DNA of 64,000 nt from the NCBI GenBank assembly GCA_016795465.1, contig JAEUHK010000068.1, forward strand, positions 1-64,000. Direction: 5' to 3'. The notes beneath the pieces are model-generated. The model made no database searches. It was not told the origin of the DNA and saw only the letters and a list, made by a program, of their open reading frames with translations. This DNA is from Verrucomicrobiaceae bacterium (GTDB lineage Bacteria; Verrucomicrobiota; Verrucomicrobiia; Verrucomicrobiales; Verrucomicrobiaceae). Of the stretch, positions 54,732 to 63,793 are shown piece by piece; position 1 is the stretch's first letter, and each line of letters opens with the position of its first letter. The position numbers and the translations under genes are program-made.

Positions 54732-55715
54732 TTAGAGCATCTCAGCGACGAAACCGCGTTCATCGACGAGTTCTTTGTTCGTCGCGGCGATCTTCGACTT
54801 CGCGAAGTCGTCCATTTCGTAGCCGGTGATGACTTCGTAGCTGCCCGGGGTCGTGGTGCGGACGGGCATGCCGGCCCAGACGTTCGGGTCGAAGCCATAG
54901 TGGCCTTCGCTCTTCACGGCGATGCTGTGGATGGCTCCCGGTGTGACGAGCGAGCGGACGTGATCGACGAGCGCGTTGGCAGCAGAGGCGGCGGAGGAGG
55001 CACCGCGGGCGGCGATGATGGCAGCGCCGCGTTTGCCGACGGTTTCGCAGAAGGGACCTTCGAGCCAGGCTTTGTCGTTGATGACCTGCGCGGCCGGTTT
55101 GCCGCCGATAGTGGCATGCGCGAAGGCGGGGAACATCGTGGGGCTGTGGTTGCCGTAGATGAAGATGTCCTTCACCTCGGTGAGATCGACGCCCGCTTTC
55201 TGCGCGAGCTGGGTCTGCGCACGATTTTGATCGAGACGCACCATGGCGGTGAAGCGGTCCGGCGTGAGGCGCTTGGCCTGCGAGGCGGCGATCATGCAGT
55301 TCGTGTTCGCCGGATTGCCGACGACGGCGACGCGGGCATCATCTGCCGCGACGGCGTCGATGATCTGGCCCTGGCCGATGAAGATTTTGCCGTTGTCCTT
55401 GAGCAAATCGGCACGCTCCATGCCCGGTCCACGCGGCTTCGCACCGACGAGGAGGCACCAGTTGGCGTCTTTGAAGCCCACAGCGGGATCGCTGGTCTGC
55501 ACGATGCCTTTGAGCAGCGGGAAGGCGCAGTCATCGAGCTCCATCGCGACACCGGCGAGGGCCTGCATGGGCTTTTCAAAAGGAGCCTCGATGAGCTGGA
55601 GGATCACGGGCTGGTCAGGACCAAACATCGCGCCGGAGGCGATGCGGAAAAGGAGGGCGTAACCGATTTGACCGGCGGCGCCGGTGACTGCGACTCTGAT
55701 GGGGGCTTTCGACAT
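54732..55715 (-). CDS. mdh: NAD-dependent malate dehydrogenase
   Basis: The 327-aa product is a malate dehydrogenase of the cytosolic/chloroplast-type branch. It has the NAD-binding loop [19 protein letters not shown], the [17 protein letters not shown] substrate-loop region with arginine residues, [16 protein letters not shown], the catalytic His in [11 protein letters not shown] and the C-terminal [26 protein letters not shown]. It interconverts malate and oxaloacetate in the TCA cycle. Start ATG at 55715; the upstream extension of 16 codons has no support. A strong terminator follows. Confidence 0.96.
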   Translation of the reverse strand: MSKAPIRVAVTGAAGQIGYALLFRIASGAMFGPDQPVILQLIEAPFEKPMQALAGVAMELDDCAFPLLKGIVQTSDPAVGFKDANWCLLVGAKPRGPGMERADLLKDNGKIFIGQGQIIDAVAADDARVAVVGNPANTNCMIAASQAKRLTPDRFTAMVRLDQNRAQTQLAQKAGVDLTEVKDIFIYGNHSPTMFPAFAHATIGGKPAAQVINDKAWLEGPFCETVGKRGAAIIAARGASSAASAANALVDHVRSLVTPGAIHSIAVKSEGHYGFDPNVWAGMPVRTTTPGSYEVITGYEMDDFAKSKIAATNKELVDERGFVAEML

Positions 55716-55823
55716 GATGGTATGGGGAGAGAGGCGCTGAGATTGAAGACACACGCCCTCCACGCAAGGGAAATGCTAGCTCATCATGCCGCCATGCTGG
55801 CAGCGGGCGATTCCGATCTTGTT

Positions 55824-57785
55824 TTACAACCTCCGCTCCTTCACCTCCGCGGTGATCTCGCTCACGAACTCGGCGAGCGATTTCACGCCGAGGTCGCCGC
55901 GTTTGGCGTGGCGGACGGCCACGGACTGGGCGGCGGCTTCTTTTTCGCCGATGACGAGCATGTAGGGGATCTTGTCGAGCTGGGCGTTGCGGATCTTCGC
56001 GCCGATCTTTTCGGAGGCGTCGTCGTAGGTGGCACGCAGACCGGCGGCTTTGAGCTGGTTGAGGGCCTCGGTGGCGAACTCGTCGCTCTTTTCGCTGATG
56101 GTGAGCACGCGGACCTGCTCGGGGGCGAGCCAGGCGGGGAAGTGACCGGCGAAGTGCTCGATGAGCACGCCGCAGAAGCGCTCCATGCTGCCGAAGGGCG
56201 CACGATGGATCATGACGGGGCGGTGCGGCTTGTTGTCCGGGCCGATGTAGCTGAGGTCAAAGCGCACGGGCAGGACGTAATCGACCTGCACGGTGCCGAG
56301 TTGCCATTCGCGGCCGATGACGTCTTTGATGACGAAGTCGATCTTCGGGCCGTAGAAGGCGGCCTCGCCGGGTTCTTCCGTGAAAGGCACGCCAAGTGTG
56401 GCGGCGGCTTTGCGGCAGGCGTCTTCAGCGGCGTCCCACTTGGCGGGATCGCCGGTGAACTTGCTGCTGTCGGGATCGCGCAGGCCGACACGCACGCGGT
56501 AGTCGTGCATGCCGAGGGTGTTGAGCACGATCTTCACCAGCGAGAGGCAGCCGAGCACTTCGGCGGCGACTTGTTCCTCGGTGCAGAAAAGATGCGCGTC
56601 ATCCTGCGTGAAGCCGCGGACGCGGGTCATGCCGTTGAGCTCGCCGCTTTGCTCCCAGCGATACACCGTGCCGAATTCGGCGAGGCGCACCGGCAGGTCG
56701 CGGTAGCTGCGCGGCTGGCTGTCGAAGATCTTGATGTGATGCGGGCAGTTCATCGGCTTCAGCAGGAAGCCATCGAGCAATTTGTCGTCCGGTAGCACGC
56801 GGTCCTCGGTCACCACTTCGGTGCCGGCGCGCTCATTGAGCTGGCTGCGCAGCTTCGCGGACACCGCGCCGAGGCGCTCCATCATCTCGCAGCAACCGCA
56901 GCCTTCCTTGATGATTTTGCTGAGGTCGTCGTTCTCGATGACGGGGCTGAACTGGCTGTCTTTGTAATAAGGGAAGTGGCCGCTGGTCTTGTAGAGCACC
57001 GTTTTGCCGATGTGCGGCGTGAAGACCTGCGAGTAGCCCTGCTTGCGCAGTTCCTCGCTGATGAAGTTTTGCAGCTCCTGGCGCAGCGTTGCGCCATTCG
57101 GCGTCCAGAGGATGAGGCCCTGGCCCACGTCCTCGTCGATGTGGAAGAGCTTCAATTCGCGGCCCAGCTTGCGGTGGTCGCGCTTCTTGGCCTCTTCGAG
57201 CTGCACGAGGTGCGCGTCGAGTTCTTCCTTCGTCGGGAAGGCGGTGCCGTAGAGGCGCTGGAGCTGCGGCTTCGTCTCGTCGCCCATGTAGAAGGACGAG
57301 CTGACCGACATCAGCTTCACGTTCTTGCACTTCGAGGTGTAGCCGACGTGCGGACCGGCGCACAGGTCGATGAACTCGCCGTTGGTAAACGTGCTGATCT
57401 GCTCGCCCTCGGGAATCTTCTCCAGCAGGTCGAGTTTGAAGGTGCTCGGATTGCCCGGACGCTCGCTCAGACCGCCGAGGCGGCCGGATTTCGCCAGCGC
57501 GATGGCTTCCTCGCGGGTGACGCCCTTCCACTCGAACTTCTGGTTCTCCTTGGCGATCTTTTTCATCTCCGCCTCGATCTTCTCGAAGTCGTCCGGCGTG
57601 ATGCGATGGTCCGGCAGGTCGAAGTCGTAGTAGAAGCCGTTTTCCACGGGCGGGCCGTAGGCAAACTGGGCGTTCGGCCACAGGCGCAGGATGGCGGTGG
57701 CCATCACATGGGCACAGGAGTGCCGCAGACGGTCAATATCAGACATCTGGGCGCGTTCTTCGAGGGTCTTGCGTTCGGCGGACAT
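55824..57785 (-). CDS. thrS: Threonyl-tRNA synthetase lacking the TGS domain
   Basis: The 653-aa class II synthetase attaches threonine to tRNA-Thr. It lacks the N-terminal TGS domain: the editing site (His22, His26 in HSCAHVMA; Cys142 and His146 in LCAGPHVGY) starts almost at the N-terminus. The catalytic zinc ligands are Cys347 (LKPMNCPHH), His398 (DDAHLF) and a His in MIHRAPFGSMERF. A segment of about 55 residues is inserted before LKPMNCP, containing GCGCCEMMERLGAVSAKL (about 295-312), an unusual Cys-rich sequence. The C-terminal anticodon domain is normal. Start ATG at 57785. Confidence 0.95.
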   Translation of the reverse strand: MSAERKTLEERAQMSDIDRLRHSCAHVMATAILRLWPNAQFAYGPPVENGFYYDFDLPDHRITPDDFEKIEAEMKKIAKENQKFEWKGVTREEAIALAKSGRLGGLSERPGNPSTFKLDLLEKIPEGEQISTFTNGEFIDLCAGPHVGYTSKCKNVKLMSVSSSFYMGDETKPQLQRLYGTAFPTKEELDAHLVQLEEAKKRDHRKLGRELKLFHIDEDVGQGLILWTPNGATLRQELQNFISEELRKQGYSQVFTPHIGKTVLYKTSGHFPYYKDSQFSPVIENDDLSKIIKEGCGCCEMMERLGAVSAKLRSQLNERAGTEVVTEDRVLPDDKLLDGFLLKPMNCPHHIKIFDSQPRSYRDLPVRLAEFGTVYRWEQSGELNGMTRVRGFTQDDAHLFCTEEQVAAEVLGCLSLVKIVLNTLGMHDYRVRVGLRDPDSSKFTGDPAKWDAAEDACRKAAATLGVPFTEEPGEAAFYGPKIDFVIKDVIGREWQLGTVQVDYVLPVRFDLSYIGPDNKPHRPVMIHRAPFGSMERFCGVLIEHFAGHFPAWLAPEQVRVLTISEKSDEFATEALNQLKAAGLRATYDDASEKIGAKIRNAQLDKIPYMLVIGEKEAAAQSVAVRHAKRGDLGVKSLAEFVSEITAEVKERRL

Positions 57786-57815
57786 GGGCCGCGCACTTGG
57801 CGCAAGGACTACTCC

Positions 57816-57843
57816 GTTTCAAGTTTCAGGTTCCAAGTTTCAA
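57816..57843. repeat. Four 7-bp direct repeats upstream of thrS
   Basis: GTTTCAA GTTTCAG GTTCCAA GTTTCAA forms four head-to-tail units (57816-57843) between thrS and the DUF4159 gene. Variants of GTTTCAAG runs are common short dispersed repeats. Confidence 0.6.
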
Positions 57844-57885
57844 GTCGCGGTCACTCAGGTCAGGTTTCGCCATCGTTGGGGACCA

Positions 57886-58770
57886 TCAATGCGTCAGCGC
57901 ATAGAACACGATGTTGATGCCGAGGGGAAAGGCATGCTTTTCGGAGACTTCGCGGAAGTAGTCGGGATCGAAGGCCTCCTGCTCCCAGCCGTCGCCGAGG
58001 TCGTTGTTGAGGCAGATGAGCATGATCATGCGACCGCGGGTGTCATAAAGCGCCCGAAAAATGGGCACCGCGGCATCGGGACGGATTTCGTTGCTGGTGG
58101 TGTTTGGCGTGCCTTTGCGAATGTGGGACCAATAAACATTGCTGTGCACCTGCGGCGGCTCCTTGAGGTCAAAGACGCAGTGAAAGAGCGAATGATCGTG
58201 CTGGAGCTCGACGGGATCGCTGTGCGGCCAGATGCGTTTCAAGGTGGGCTCAAAGATGCGCCATTCGTCACCACCCCAGAAGTCGTCGATGAGGATGAAG
58301 CCACCGTTGCGCATGTAATCGCCGAGCACCCGCGCCTGCTCATCGCTGAGGTTCATGTTGCTCGGCTCGGAGATGAAGAGGAACGGATGCTCGCGGAGCT
58401 GCTCCACCTTTAAATCCACGATGACCGGATACGGATTCACCTGCATGGACGTGAGCTGATGAAGCCGCCACGAGAGGTGCAACTCCGCCTCCGGGTAGTC
58501 CGCCTGCCAGCGAAGACCGCGACGGTAGGGATAACGCAGGCGGGCAAAGGTGAAGACATCCTTTGGCAGAGCGGGATGCACGTCCCAGACGGGGATCGAA
58601 TCGCCGTGATGCCGCCAGCCGCGGAATTGGCGAGGATCTTTGGGATAATGCAGGCCGGCGTAGCGATCCCTGCGTGGCTGGGTGACACGCTTTGGTGCCA
58701 CCTGAGAAAAGGCCAGTGCCGCCAATAGCAGGCACGGACCGGCCACGAGCCATGTTCGAAGCGATTTCAC
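57886..58770 (-). CDS. Secreted DUF4159 protein
   Basis: The 294-aa product has a GTG start, a signal peptide (VAGPCLLLAALAFSQ region) and the DUF4159 domain, which has a glutamine-amidotransferase-like fold. Typical sequences are FTFARLRYPY, LFISEPSNMNLSDEQ, MRNGGFILIDDFWGGDEW and GRMIMLICLNNDLGDGWEQ. Planctomycete and verrucomicrobial DUF4159 genes usually lie near MoxR/DUF58/DUF4175-like genes; here it is alone, though a DUF4175-like gene sits at 6787-11379. The biochemical role is unknown. Confidence 0.88.
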   Translation of the reverse strand: MKSLRTWLVAGPCLLLAALAFSQVAPKRVTQPRRDRYAGLHYPKDPRQFRGWRHHGDSIPVWDVHPALPKDVFTFARLRYPYRRGLRWQADYPEAELHLSWRLHQLTSMQVNPYPVIVDLKVEQLREHPFLFISEPSNMNLSDEQARVLGDYMRNGGFILIDDFWGGDEWRIFEPTLKRIWPHSDPVELQHDHSLFHCVFDLKEPPQVHSNVYWSHIRKGTPNTTSNEIRPDAAVPIFRALYDTRGRMIMLICLNNDLGDGWEQEAFDPDYFREVSEKHAFPLGINIVFYALTH

Positions 58771-58827
58771 CGCGCTGTTTTACCCGAAAGCATCGCGGTC
58801 AGGCCAGCCTTTTTCGAGCGGTTCCGC

Positions 58828-59562
58828 TCAATCGGCTTTTCGGTAGGCCACGATGCCCTGCGCGATACCTTCCGCGATGCGGGCACGGAACTCACCAGTG
58901 AGCATGCGGGCACGTTCGGTGGGATTGCTCACGAATCCGCACTCGACGAGCACGGCAGGGTTTTTCGTCGTGGAGCGAATCACATGGAAGTTCGCGCTTT
59001 TGACCCCGCGATTGGTCATTTTCGTCCGCTGGACGAGATAGGCCTGAATGTAGGCCGCGAGCGTGTAGCTGGAGGAAAAATGATAATAAGTCTCCGCACC
59101 GGCTCCACTGCCGCCGCGGTTGTAGTTGTAGTGAATGCTCACAAAAATGGCATTACCGGTGCGGTTTCCAGCCGCTGAACGGTCCTGCAGCGGGATGAAC
59201 ACATCCCGCGAGCGGGTCATGATGACCTTCAGCCCCTCTTTTTTGAGCAATTGCTCCACCCGGCGGGCGGTGTCGAGCGCGAGGTGCTTCTCATAAACAT
59301 AACCAATGGCGGCACCTCGGTCGTGCGCACCATGACCTGGGTCCAAAATGACGGTGTCGAAGGCCCGCAGACCCGTCATGCCCAGCCACATCATCACCGC
59401 CATAAGGACGGCGGGGCTCAAAAAATGAAAACGAGGTGCGCGTGGGGAAAACATGAAGCGGGAAAAGAGCGTGTCTGACGGCCAACTTTCGACACAACGT
59501 CCCAGTAAGCGAAGAAGGCGGCGAAGGGTCAAGATGGAAATGCCCGGCGAGGCGGCTTCCAT
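58828..59562 (-). CDS. N-acetylmuramoyl-L-alanine amidase (Amidase_3)
   Basis: The 244-aa product cleaves the stem peptide from muramic acid in peptidoglycan. A signal/anchor segment (FLSPAVLMAVMMWLGMTG) precedes the zinc amidase domain with VILDPGHGAHDRGA (zinc His), YVYEKHLALDTARRV (zinc Glu), FVSIHYNYN (zinc His) and VLVECGFVSN (catalytic Glu). It has no SPOR or LysM domain. I use the ATG at 59562; an ATG at 59454, directly before the hydrophobic segment, would give a more usual signal peptide and is equally possible. Confidence 0.9.
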   Translation of the reverse strand: MEAASPGISILTLRRLLRLLGRCVESWPSDTLFSRFMFSPRAPRFHFLSPAVLMAVMMWLGMTGLRAFDTVILDPGHGAHDRGAAIGYVYEKHLALDTARRVEQLLKKEGLKVIMTRSRDVFIPLQDRSAAGNRTGNAIFVSIHYNYNRGGSGAGAETYYHFSSSYTLAAYIQAYLVQRTKMTNRGVKSANFHVIRSTTKNPAVLVECGFVSNPTERARMLTGEFRARIAEGIAQGIVAYRKAD

Positions 59563-59583
59563 GTAAAAACCTGTCCCCTGCCC

Positions 59584-59619
59584 CAAAAAAGCAAAACCGC
59601 CGGGGAGAAGCTCCCCGGC
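59584..59619 (-). terminator. Intrinsic terminator of the pseudopilin gene
   Basis: On the minus strand GCCGGGGAG (59611-59619) pairs perfectly with CTCCCCGGC (59599-59607) over a 3-nt loop, followed by GGTTTTGCTTTTTT. It lies about 70 bp after the pseudopilin stop. Confidence 0.88.
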
Positions 59620-59688
59620 AGTCTTGGTTTGAACGTTTCGTCAGCCAAAAGAGGCTGCTGCCATTCCGGGCTTCAAGCCCGTGGCTGA

Positions 59689-60090
59689 TTACGAGCCGGC
59701 GTCATACTTGACCTGGCCGTTGGCGTTGTCCCAGCTAAGGTAGCCGGCGGCCTTGGTTTCTTCATCGTCGTCGATCGGGCCGGAGGTGAAGGTCTTGCCC
59801 TGGAAGGCACCGTCGGTGGGGCTGATGCCAGCTTCAGCGGCGTCGAGCAGGTCCTGGCCGGTGGTGGAACCGGAGAAGCTGTGGGACGCGCCGGCAGCGA
59901 TGGCGGCGTTGAGCACGGAAGCGACCGTCTGCGCATTGCGCTTGGCGGCGGCGTCACGGGCGCTGTCGTTGAGGTTACCGATGTTCGGGATCGCGATGGC
60001 GGCGATGATGCCGATGATGGCGATGACGACGAGCATTTCGACGAGGCTGAAGCCAGCCTTGAGGGAGGTGTTGAGCTTGGTGAGTTTCAT
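59689..60090 (-). CDS. Type II secretion/type IV pilus pseudopilin
   Basis: The 133-aa protein has the class III prepilin leader and cleavage site KAGFSLVEMLVVIAIIGIIAA, split here as GFSLVEM with a hydrophobic helix to about residue 37, and Glu at position 5 of the mature protein. The globular part is short and lacks calcium-site motifs that I could recognise. In this phylum such solitary pseudopilins are abundant and many are not part of a complete T2SS cluster. It has its own promoter-like region and a strong terminator, suggesting high expression. Confidence 0.85.
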   Translation of the reverse strand: MKLTKLNTSLKAGFSLVEMLVVIAIIGIIAAIAIPNIGNLNDSARDAAAKRNAQTVASVLNAAIAAGASHSFSGSTTGQDLLDAAEAGISPTDGAFQGKTFTSGPIDDDEETKAAGYLSWDNANGQVKYDAGS

Positions 60091-60427
60091 AGTGTGGATG
60101 TGGTTAACGTTGGCTGTTGGTTTTGGTTCGGGAGCGGGACCGTGAGGAGCACGTGCCAGCCTCGAATTATGGTAATTGTAATTATTCTGTGAAATTGTTC
60201 AATAAAAATTATGAAGTTTTTAAATTTTTATTCATCCAGAGGGTCTTAAGCGCTTTCCGCGTCCCTCTTTAGGGAGCCAGTTTTGAGGCTTCATTCTCAA
60301 CGAAAATCAGCCTTTGCCACGAGGGTTCCTTCCCTTCACCGCTGACCTCGAGGCCCCGGAAGCTTTTAAAATAGGAAGATTTACCAACCTTTAGGCAGCC
60401 CGCGAAGTTTTGCTTCCAAAGCTGCCG
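60091..60427. other. AT-rich intergenic region upstream of the pseudopilin
   Basis: This 337-bp gap has no gene. Its centre, about 60170-60235, is far more AT-rich than the surroundings and holds the pseudopilin promoter candidate. The rest, toward recR, shows nothing further that I can name. Confidence 0.6.
60175..60202 (-). promoter_or_regulatory. Predicted pseudopilin promoter
   Basis: On the minus strand TTGAAC (60197-60202) and TACAAT (60175-60180) are spaced by 16 bp within an AT-rich block. A start near 60168 would give a leader of about 78 bases before the ATG at 60090. Confidence 0.5.
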
Positions 60428-61036
60428 TTACTCCACCTTCCTCCGGCCGTGCAGCGCCTGGTAAAGCGTGAGCTCGTCCACGTGGTCGAGTGCTCCGCCG
60501 GCTGGCAGACCTTGGGCCAGCCTGCTGATGGTGATTCCTGAGGGCCTCAAAAGGTCGGCAATGTAGCTCGCGGTGGCCTCGCCTTCGACATCGGAACCGA
60601 GCGCGAGGATGATTTCCTCGGCTTCGAGAGCTTTCACACGTTCGACGAGCACTTCAAGCCGCAGATCCTCCGGCGTGATGTTGTCCAGCGGCGATAATTT
60701 GCCGCCGAGCACATGATACAAGCCATGAAAGGCCCCGCTCCGCTCCAGTCGCAGCACATCCGCAGCCTGTTCCACCACGCAAACGAGCCGCGTGTTCCGC
60801 TTCGGGTTGTGACAGAGCAAGCAGGCGCTGCCCTGCTGGATGAAAAAGCCGCAGTCGTCACACGCGGTGACCTCACTGGCGAGACTCGCCAGCGTTTGCG
60901 CCAGCGGCGGCACGCGATCACGGCCGGTCTGCATCATCCACAGCATCAGCCGCTCCGCACTGCGAGGACCGAGGCCAGGCAGCGACTTCAATTGCGCGAT
61001 GAGGCGCTGGAGAGTCGGCGGATAATCGATGGGCAT
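60428..61036 (-). CDS. recR: Recombination mediator RecR
   Basis: The 202-aa product acts with RecO/RecF to load RecA on gapped DNA. It has the helix-hairpin-helix N-terminus (LPGLGPRSAERLML), a zinc finger (CDDCGFF and CLLC), the Toprim domain with VEQAADVLRLERSGAFHGLYHVLGG as two motifs, VEGEATASYIADLL and the conserved C-terminal RLAQGLPAGGALDHVDELTLYQAL. The usual dnaX and YbaB neighbours are absent. It is 18 bp downstream of the cyclase-like gene on the opposite end and read on the same strand. Confidence 0.96.
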   Translation of the reverse strand: MPIDYPPTLQRLIAQLKSLPGLGPRSAERLMLWMMQTGRDRVPPLAQTLASLASEVTACDDCGFFIQQGSACLLCHNPKRNTRLVCVVEQAADVLRLERSGAFHGLYHVLGGKLSPLDNITPEDLRLEVLVERVKALEAEEIILALGSDVEGEATASYIADLLRPSGITISRLAQGLPAGGALDHVDELTLYQALHGRRKVE

Positions 61037-61054
61037 GAGCGTGAGCAGGAAAAC

Positions 61055-62335
61055 TCAAGCCGTGAGCAGGCGGCCATGCTTCGGGATCGAGTCCATGGGC
61101 TTCTTTTGATCCTTCAGATGCGCCGTGGCCAGATCCGTGAAGTAACGCACCGGCGCATCCTCGCGGCCTTCGATGCGGGCGTCCTGGAAACTCTGCAGCG
61201 CCTTGTCGCTATCGCCTTGGCGATACTGCACCACGCCCTGCCAGAAGGCGTCGCGGGCTCGCGCATCCGCCTCTGGCAGCGTGCCTTTCTCAGCGAGCAG
61301 CTCATACACCTCGCCCAAAGGCTGCCCGCCGGGGCTGTAGAGCATCTCCATCGGCCGCACCTCGATGTTCTCCTTCACCTTCGCGTAAGTCTTCGCGCTC
61401 AGCAGCACTCGCGAGCCATAGATCGCATTCAGGCCGCACAGACGCCCCGCGAAGTCACAGGCCTCGCCGCTCGCGCTGAAGCTCTGGAAGTCATCCATGC
61501 CCAGCAGACCGCACATCGCCTCGCCCGTGGCCAAAGCCACGCCAAAGCGCGGCTTCGTGCCGCACACCTGCTCGATCTCGCTCGCCAGCGCACTCAGGTG
61601 CGGGCGCAAAGCCGCAGCCACTTGCGACGCATGCAACGCGTGATGCTCATCCGCCACAGGGAAGCCAAACAGCGCCTGCAAGCTCTGCGCATCCGCATCA
61701 TCCAGATACCCGCCGCGGCTCACGATGAACTCCGACACGCTCCGCTGCATGCGGGCGCTGATCTGCTCAAACTTCACGCCATCCGTCTCATGCGCCAGTT
61801 CCGGGTGGTTCAGCACGCGAAAGCACAGCGCCGTCAGCTCGCGACGGCCGGTGAGTGCCGCCGGGTTGTTCTGCGCCACCAGTTCGTTGAAGGCCGGCTC
61901 GGACAGGCGGCCCGAAAACAGCGCCCGCATGATCTCCGTGCGTTCGCCGTGGTAAAAACCACTCACGGCGATCGCCGCGATGCCTGCCAGCCAGATCGCC
62001 AGCGAGCCGGACACCGGCTCAAACAGAATCCCCGCAAACACCAGCAGGAAGCTCAGCGTCGCCGTGAGAAAGGTCGCCGCGATCAGGAAGGCAAAGCGAC
62101 GCCACTGCGACACCATGTCCAGGCACACAAAGGCCGAGAGGAAGGCCAGCAGCGTGTAGTAGGCGTATTGCAGCGGCAAAGAGGGGCTCAGCGTGCCTTT
62201 CACCACGAGGATGCGGGCATCCAGCGCGGCAAACCACTTCGCCACCTCGACGAAGAGGCCTTGGCGATACATCAGCAGGATCGGAAGGCAGACAAGGACT
62301 CCTATGATGAGGGCGGCGGTGCGGGGACGATTCAT
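61055..62335 (-). CDS. Membrane protein with degenerate adenylate/guanylate cyclase domain
   Basis: The 426-aa product has an N-terminal membrane domain of about four helices (to residue 145) and a class III cyclase-like domain. RRELTALCFRVL corresponds to the position of the first metal-binding Asp, which is replaced by Arg. GGYLDDADAQSLQALFGFP matches the family G-G-x-x-D-K-x-I-G-D-A-V-M-A segment, with the second Asp as Gln. SASGEACDFAGRLCGL retains the transition-state Arg but not the Asn. A TPR-like tail (QYRQGDSDKALQSFQDA) follows. It is thus probably a non-catalytic, perhaps ligand- or protein-binding, cyclase homologue. Start ATG at 62335; longer readings overlap xseA antisense. It lies divergent from xseA. 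Confidence 0.8.
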   Translation of the reverse strand: MNRPRTAALIIGVLVCLPILLMYRQGLFVEVAKWFAALDARILVVKGTLSPSLPLQYAYYTLLAFLSAFVCLDMVSQWRRFAFLIAATFLTATLSFLLVFAGILFEPVSGSLAIWLAGIAAIAVSGFYHGERTEIMRALFSGRLSEPAFNELVAQNNPAALTGRRELTALCFRVLNHPELAHETDGVKFEQISARMQRSVSEFIVSRGGYLDDADAQSLQALFGFPVADEHHALHASQVAAALRPHLSALASEIEQVCGTKPRFGVALATGEAMCGLLGMDDFQSFSASGEACDFAGRLCGLNAIYGSRVLLSAKTYAKVKENIEVRPMEMLYSPGGQPLGEVYELLAEKGTLPEADARARDAFWQGVVQYRQGDSDKALQSFQDARIEGREDAPVRYFTDLATAHLKDQKKPMDSIPKHGRLLTA

Positions 62336-62440
62336 GAGGGCGGTGCTTTGAAGCAGCTTTCCGCCGCCATGGCAAGGTTTCCCGGCGGGCTTTTTGCCGC
62401 CTCCGGCTGGACATTGCACCATTCCGCGCCACATCCGCCC

Positions 62441-63793
62441 ATGCCTGAAGAAGACGAGACGCAGGTGCTCACCGTGTCCCAGCTCACCCGCGAGATCCGC
62501 GAGGTGCTGGAGGGCCACATCGGCAGCGTGTGGGTGGAGGGCGAGATCAGCAACCACCGCCTGCAAACCTCCGGCCATCAATACTTCACGCTGAAGGACG
62601 AGGGCTCGCAGCTCTCCTGCGTGCTGTTTCGCGGAGCCGCCTCCCGCGTCACCGCCCGCCTTGCCGATGGCGTCCAGGTCCAGGTGCTCGGGCAAATCTC
62701 CGTCTATGAGCCCCGCGGCCAGTATCAAATGATCGTCCGCCAGGTCCAGATGAAGGGCCAGGGCGGCCTCCAGGCACGCTTCGAGGCCCTGAAGCGCAAA
62801 CTCTACGCCGAGGGCCTCTTCGACGAGGAACGCAAAAAGCCCGTCCCACGCTTCCCCGAGGTCGTCGCCCTCGTCACCTCCCCCACCGGGGCCGCCATCC
62901 AGGACATGCTAAACATCCTCACCCGCCGCGCCCCCTGGCTGCGCATCCTCGTCTTCCCCGTGCGGGTGCAGGGCAACGGGGCCGAGCTGGAAATCGTCCG
63001 CGCCTTGCAGGTGCTCGATCGCGCCGCGGACTTCGGCCTGCCCGTGCCGGACACCATCGTCGTCGGTCGCGGCGGCGGCAGCCTGGAGGACCTCTGGTGC
63101 TTCAATGAGGAAGTCCTCGCCCGCCAGATCGCCCAGATGCACATCCCCGTCATCTCCGCCGTCGGGCACGAGATCGACTTCACCATCGCCGACTTCGTCG
63201 CTGACCTGCGGGCCCCCACGCCCAGCGCCGCCGCCGAATTGCTCGCGCCCGATGCCGCCGAGCTGCGCCGCACCCTCGAAAACGCCGCCCGCACCCTGCA
63301 AAACCGCACGCTCACCGTCCTCGAGCATCACCAGCGGGTGCTCGACCTCACCGAGAAAGGCCCGCTGCACCGCGAGCCCGAGCGCCTGCTCCTCCAGGCC
63401 GAGCAAAGCATCGACGACGCCGAGTCCCGCCTCCGCGAGGCCATGCGCGAGCACCTCCGCGCCCTCCAGGATGACCTCGCCGAGAAGCAGCAAGTCCTCA
63501 CCGCCCGCCATCCCCGCGTGCAAATCGTCGAGGTCGCGCACCGCGTGCAGGCCGCCGCCCTCGCTTTGAAGCAAGCCGCCCGCCACCGCCTCGACCGCCT
63601 CGCCGACCGGCTCCACTCGCGCGACGAGGTCATGCGCCATCTCGGGCCCGACTCCGTCCTCTCCCGCGGCTTCTCCTACACCACCACCGCCGATGGCCGC
63701 GTCCTCACCGACCCCGCGCAGGCCGCCGCAGGCGAGCAGATCCTCACGCGACTCGCTCAAGGCACGCTGCATTCCACTGTCACCCCGCCATGA
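62441..63793 (+). CDS. xseA: Exodeoxyribonuclease VII large subunit
   Basis: XseA is the catalytic subunit of exonuclease VII, which degrades single-stranded DNA from both ends. The 450-aa product has the N-terminal OB-fold (VWVEGEISNHRLQTSGHQYF and GSQLSCVLFRGAA), then FDEERKKPVPRFPEVVALVTSPTGAA (two segments), the active-site region VVGRGGGSLEDLWCFN with HEIDFTIADFVADLRAPTPSAAAEL, and the C-terminal coiled coil ending SVLSRGFSYTTTADG. I start at the ATG at 62441. The next gene overlaps the stop by four bases. Confidence 0.95.
   Translation: MPEEDETQVLTVSQLTREIREVLEGHIGSVWVEGEISNHRLQTSGHQYFTLKDEGSQLSCVLFRGAASRVTARLADGVQVQVLGQISVYEPRGQYQMIVRQVQMKGQGGLQARFEALKRKLYAEGLFDEERKKPVPRFPEVVALVTSPTGAAIQDMLNILTRRAPWLRILVFPVRVQGNGAELEIVRALQVLDRAADFGLPVPDTIVVGRGGGSLEDLWCFNEEVLARQIAQMHIPVISAVGHEIDFTIADFVADLRAPTPSAAAELLAPDAAELRRTLENAARTLQNRTLTVLEHHQRVLDLTEKGPLHREPERLLLQAEQSIDDAESRLREAMREHLRALQDDLAEKQQVLTARHPRVQIVEVAHRVQAAALALKQAARHRLDRLADRLHSRDEVMRHLGPDSVLSRGFSYTTTADGRVLTDPAQAAAGEQILTRLAQGTLHSTVTPP

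Noticed and set aside
54900..56795. Plus-strand frame spanning mdh and thrS antisense
   Set aside because: It crosses two well-supported minus-strand genes and the intergenic gap.
60125..60180. Sigma-54 promoter upstream of the pseudopilin
   Set aside because: A TGGCACG is present, but the TTGC element at the right distance is not.
60713..62440. A plus-strand frame extending xseA upstream to make a protein of over 1000 residues
   Set aside because: It lies antisense to the recR and cyclase-like genes, and the XseA homology begins at 62441; the extension is a high-GC mirror frame.
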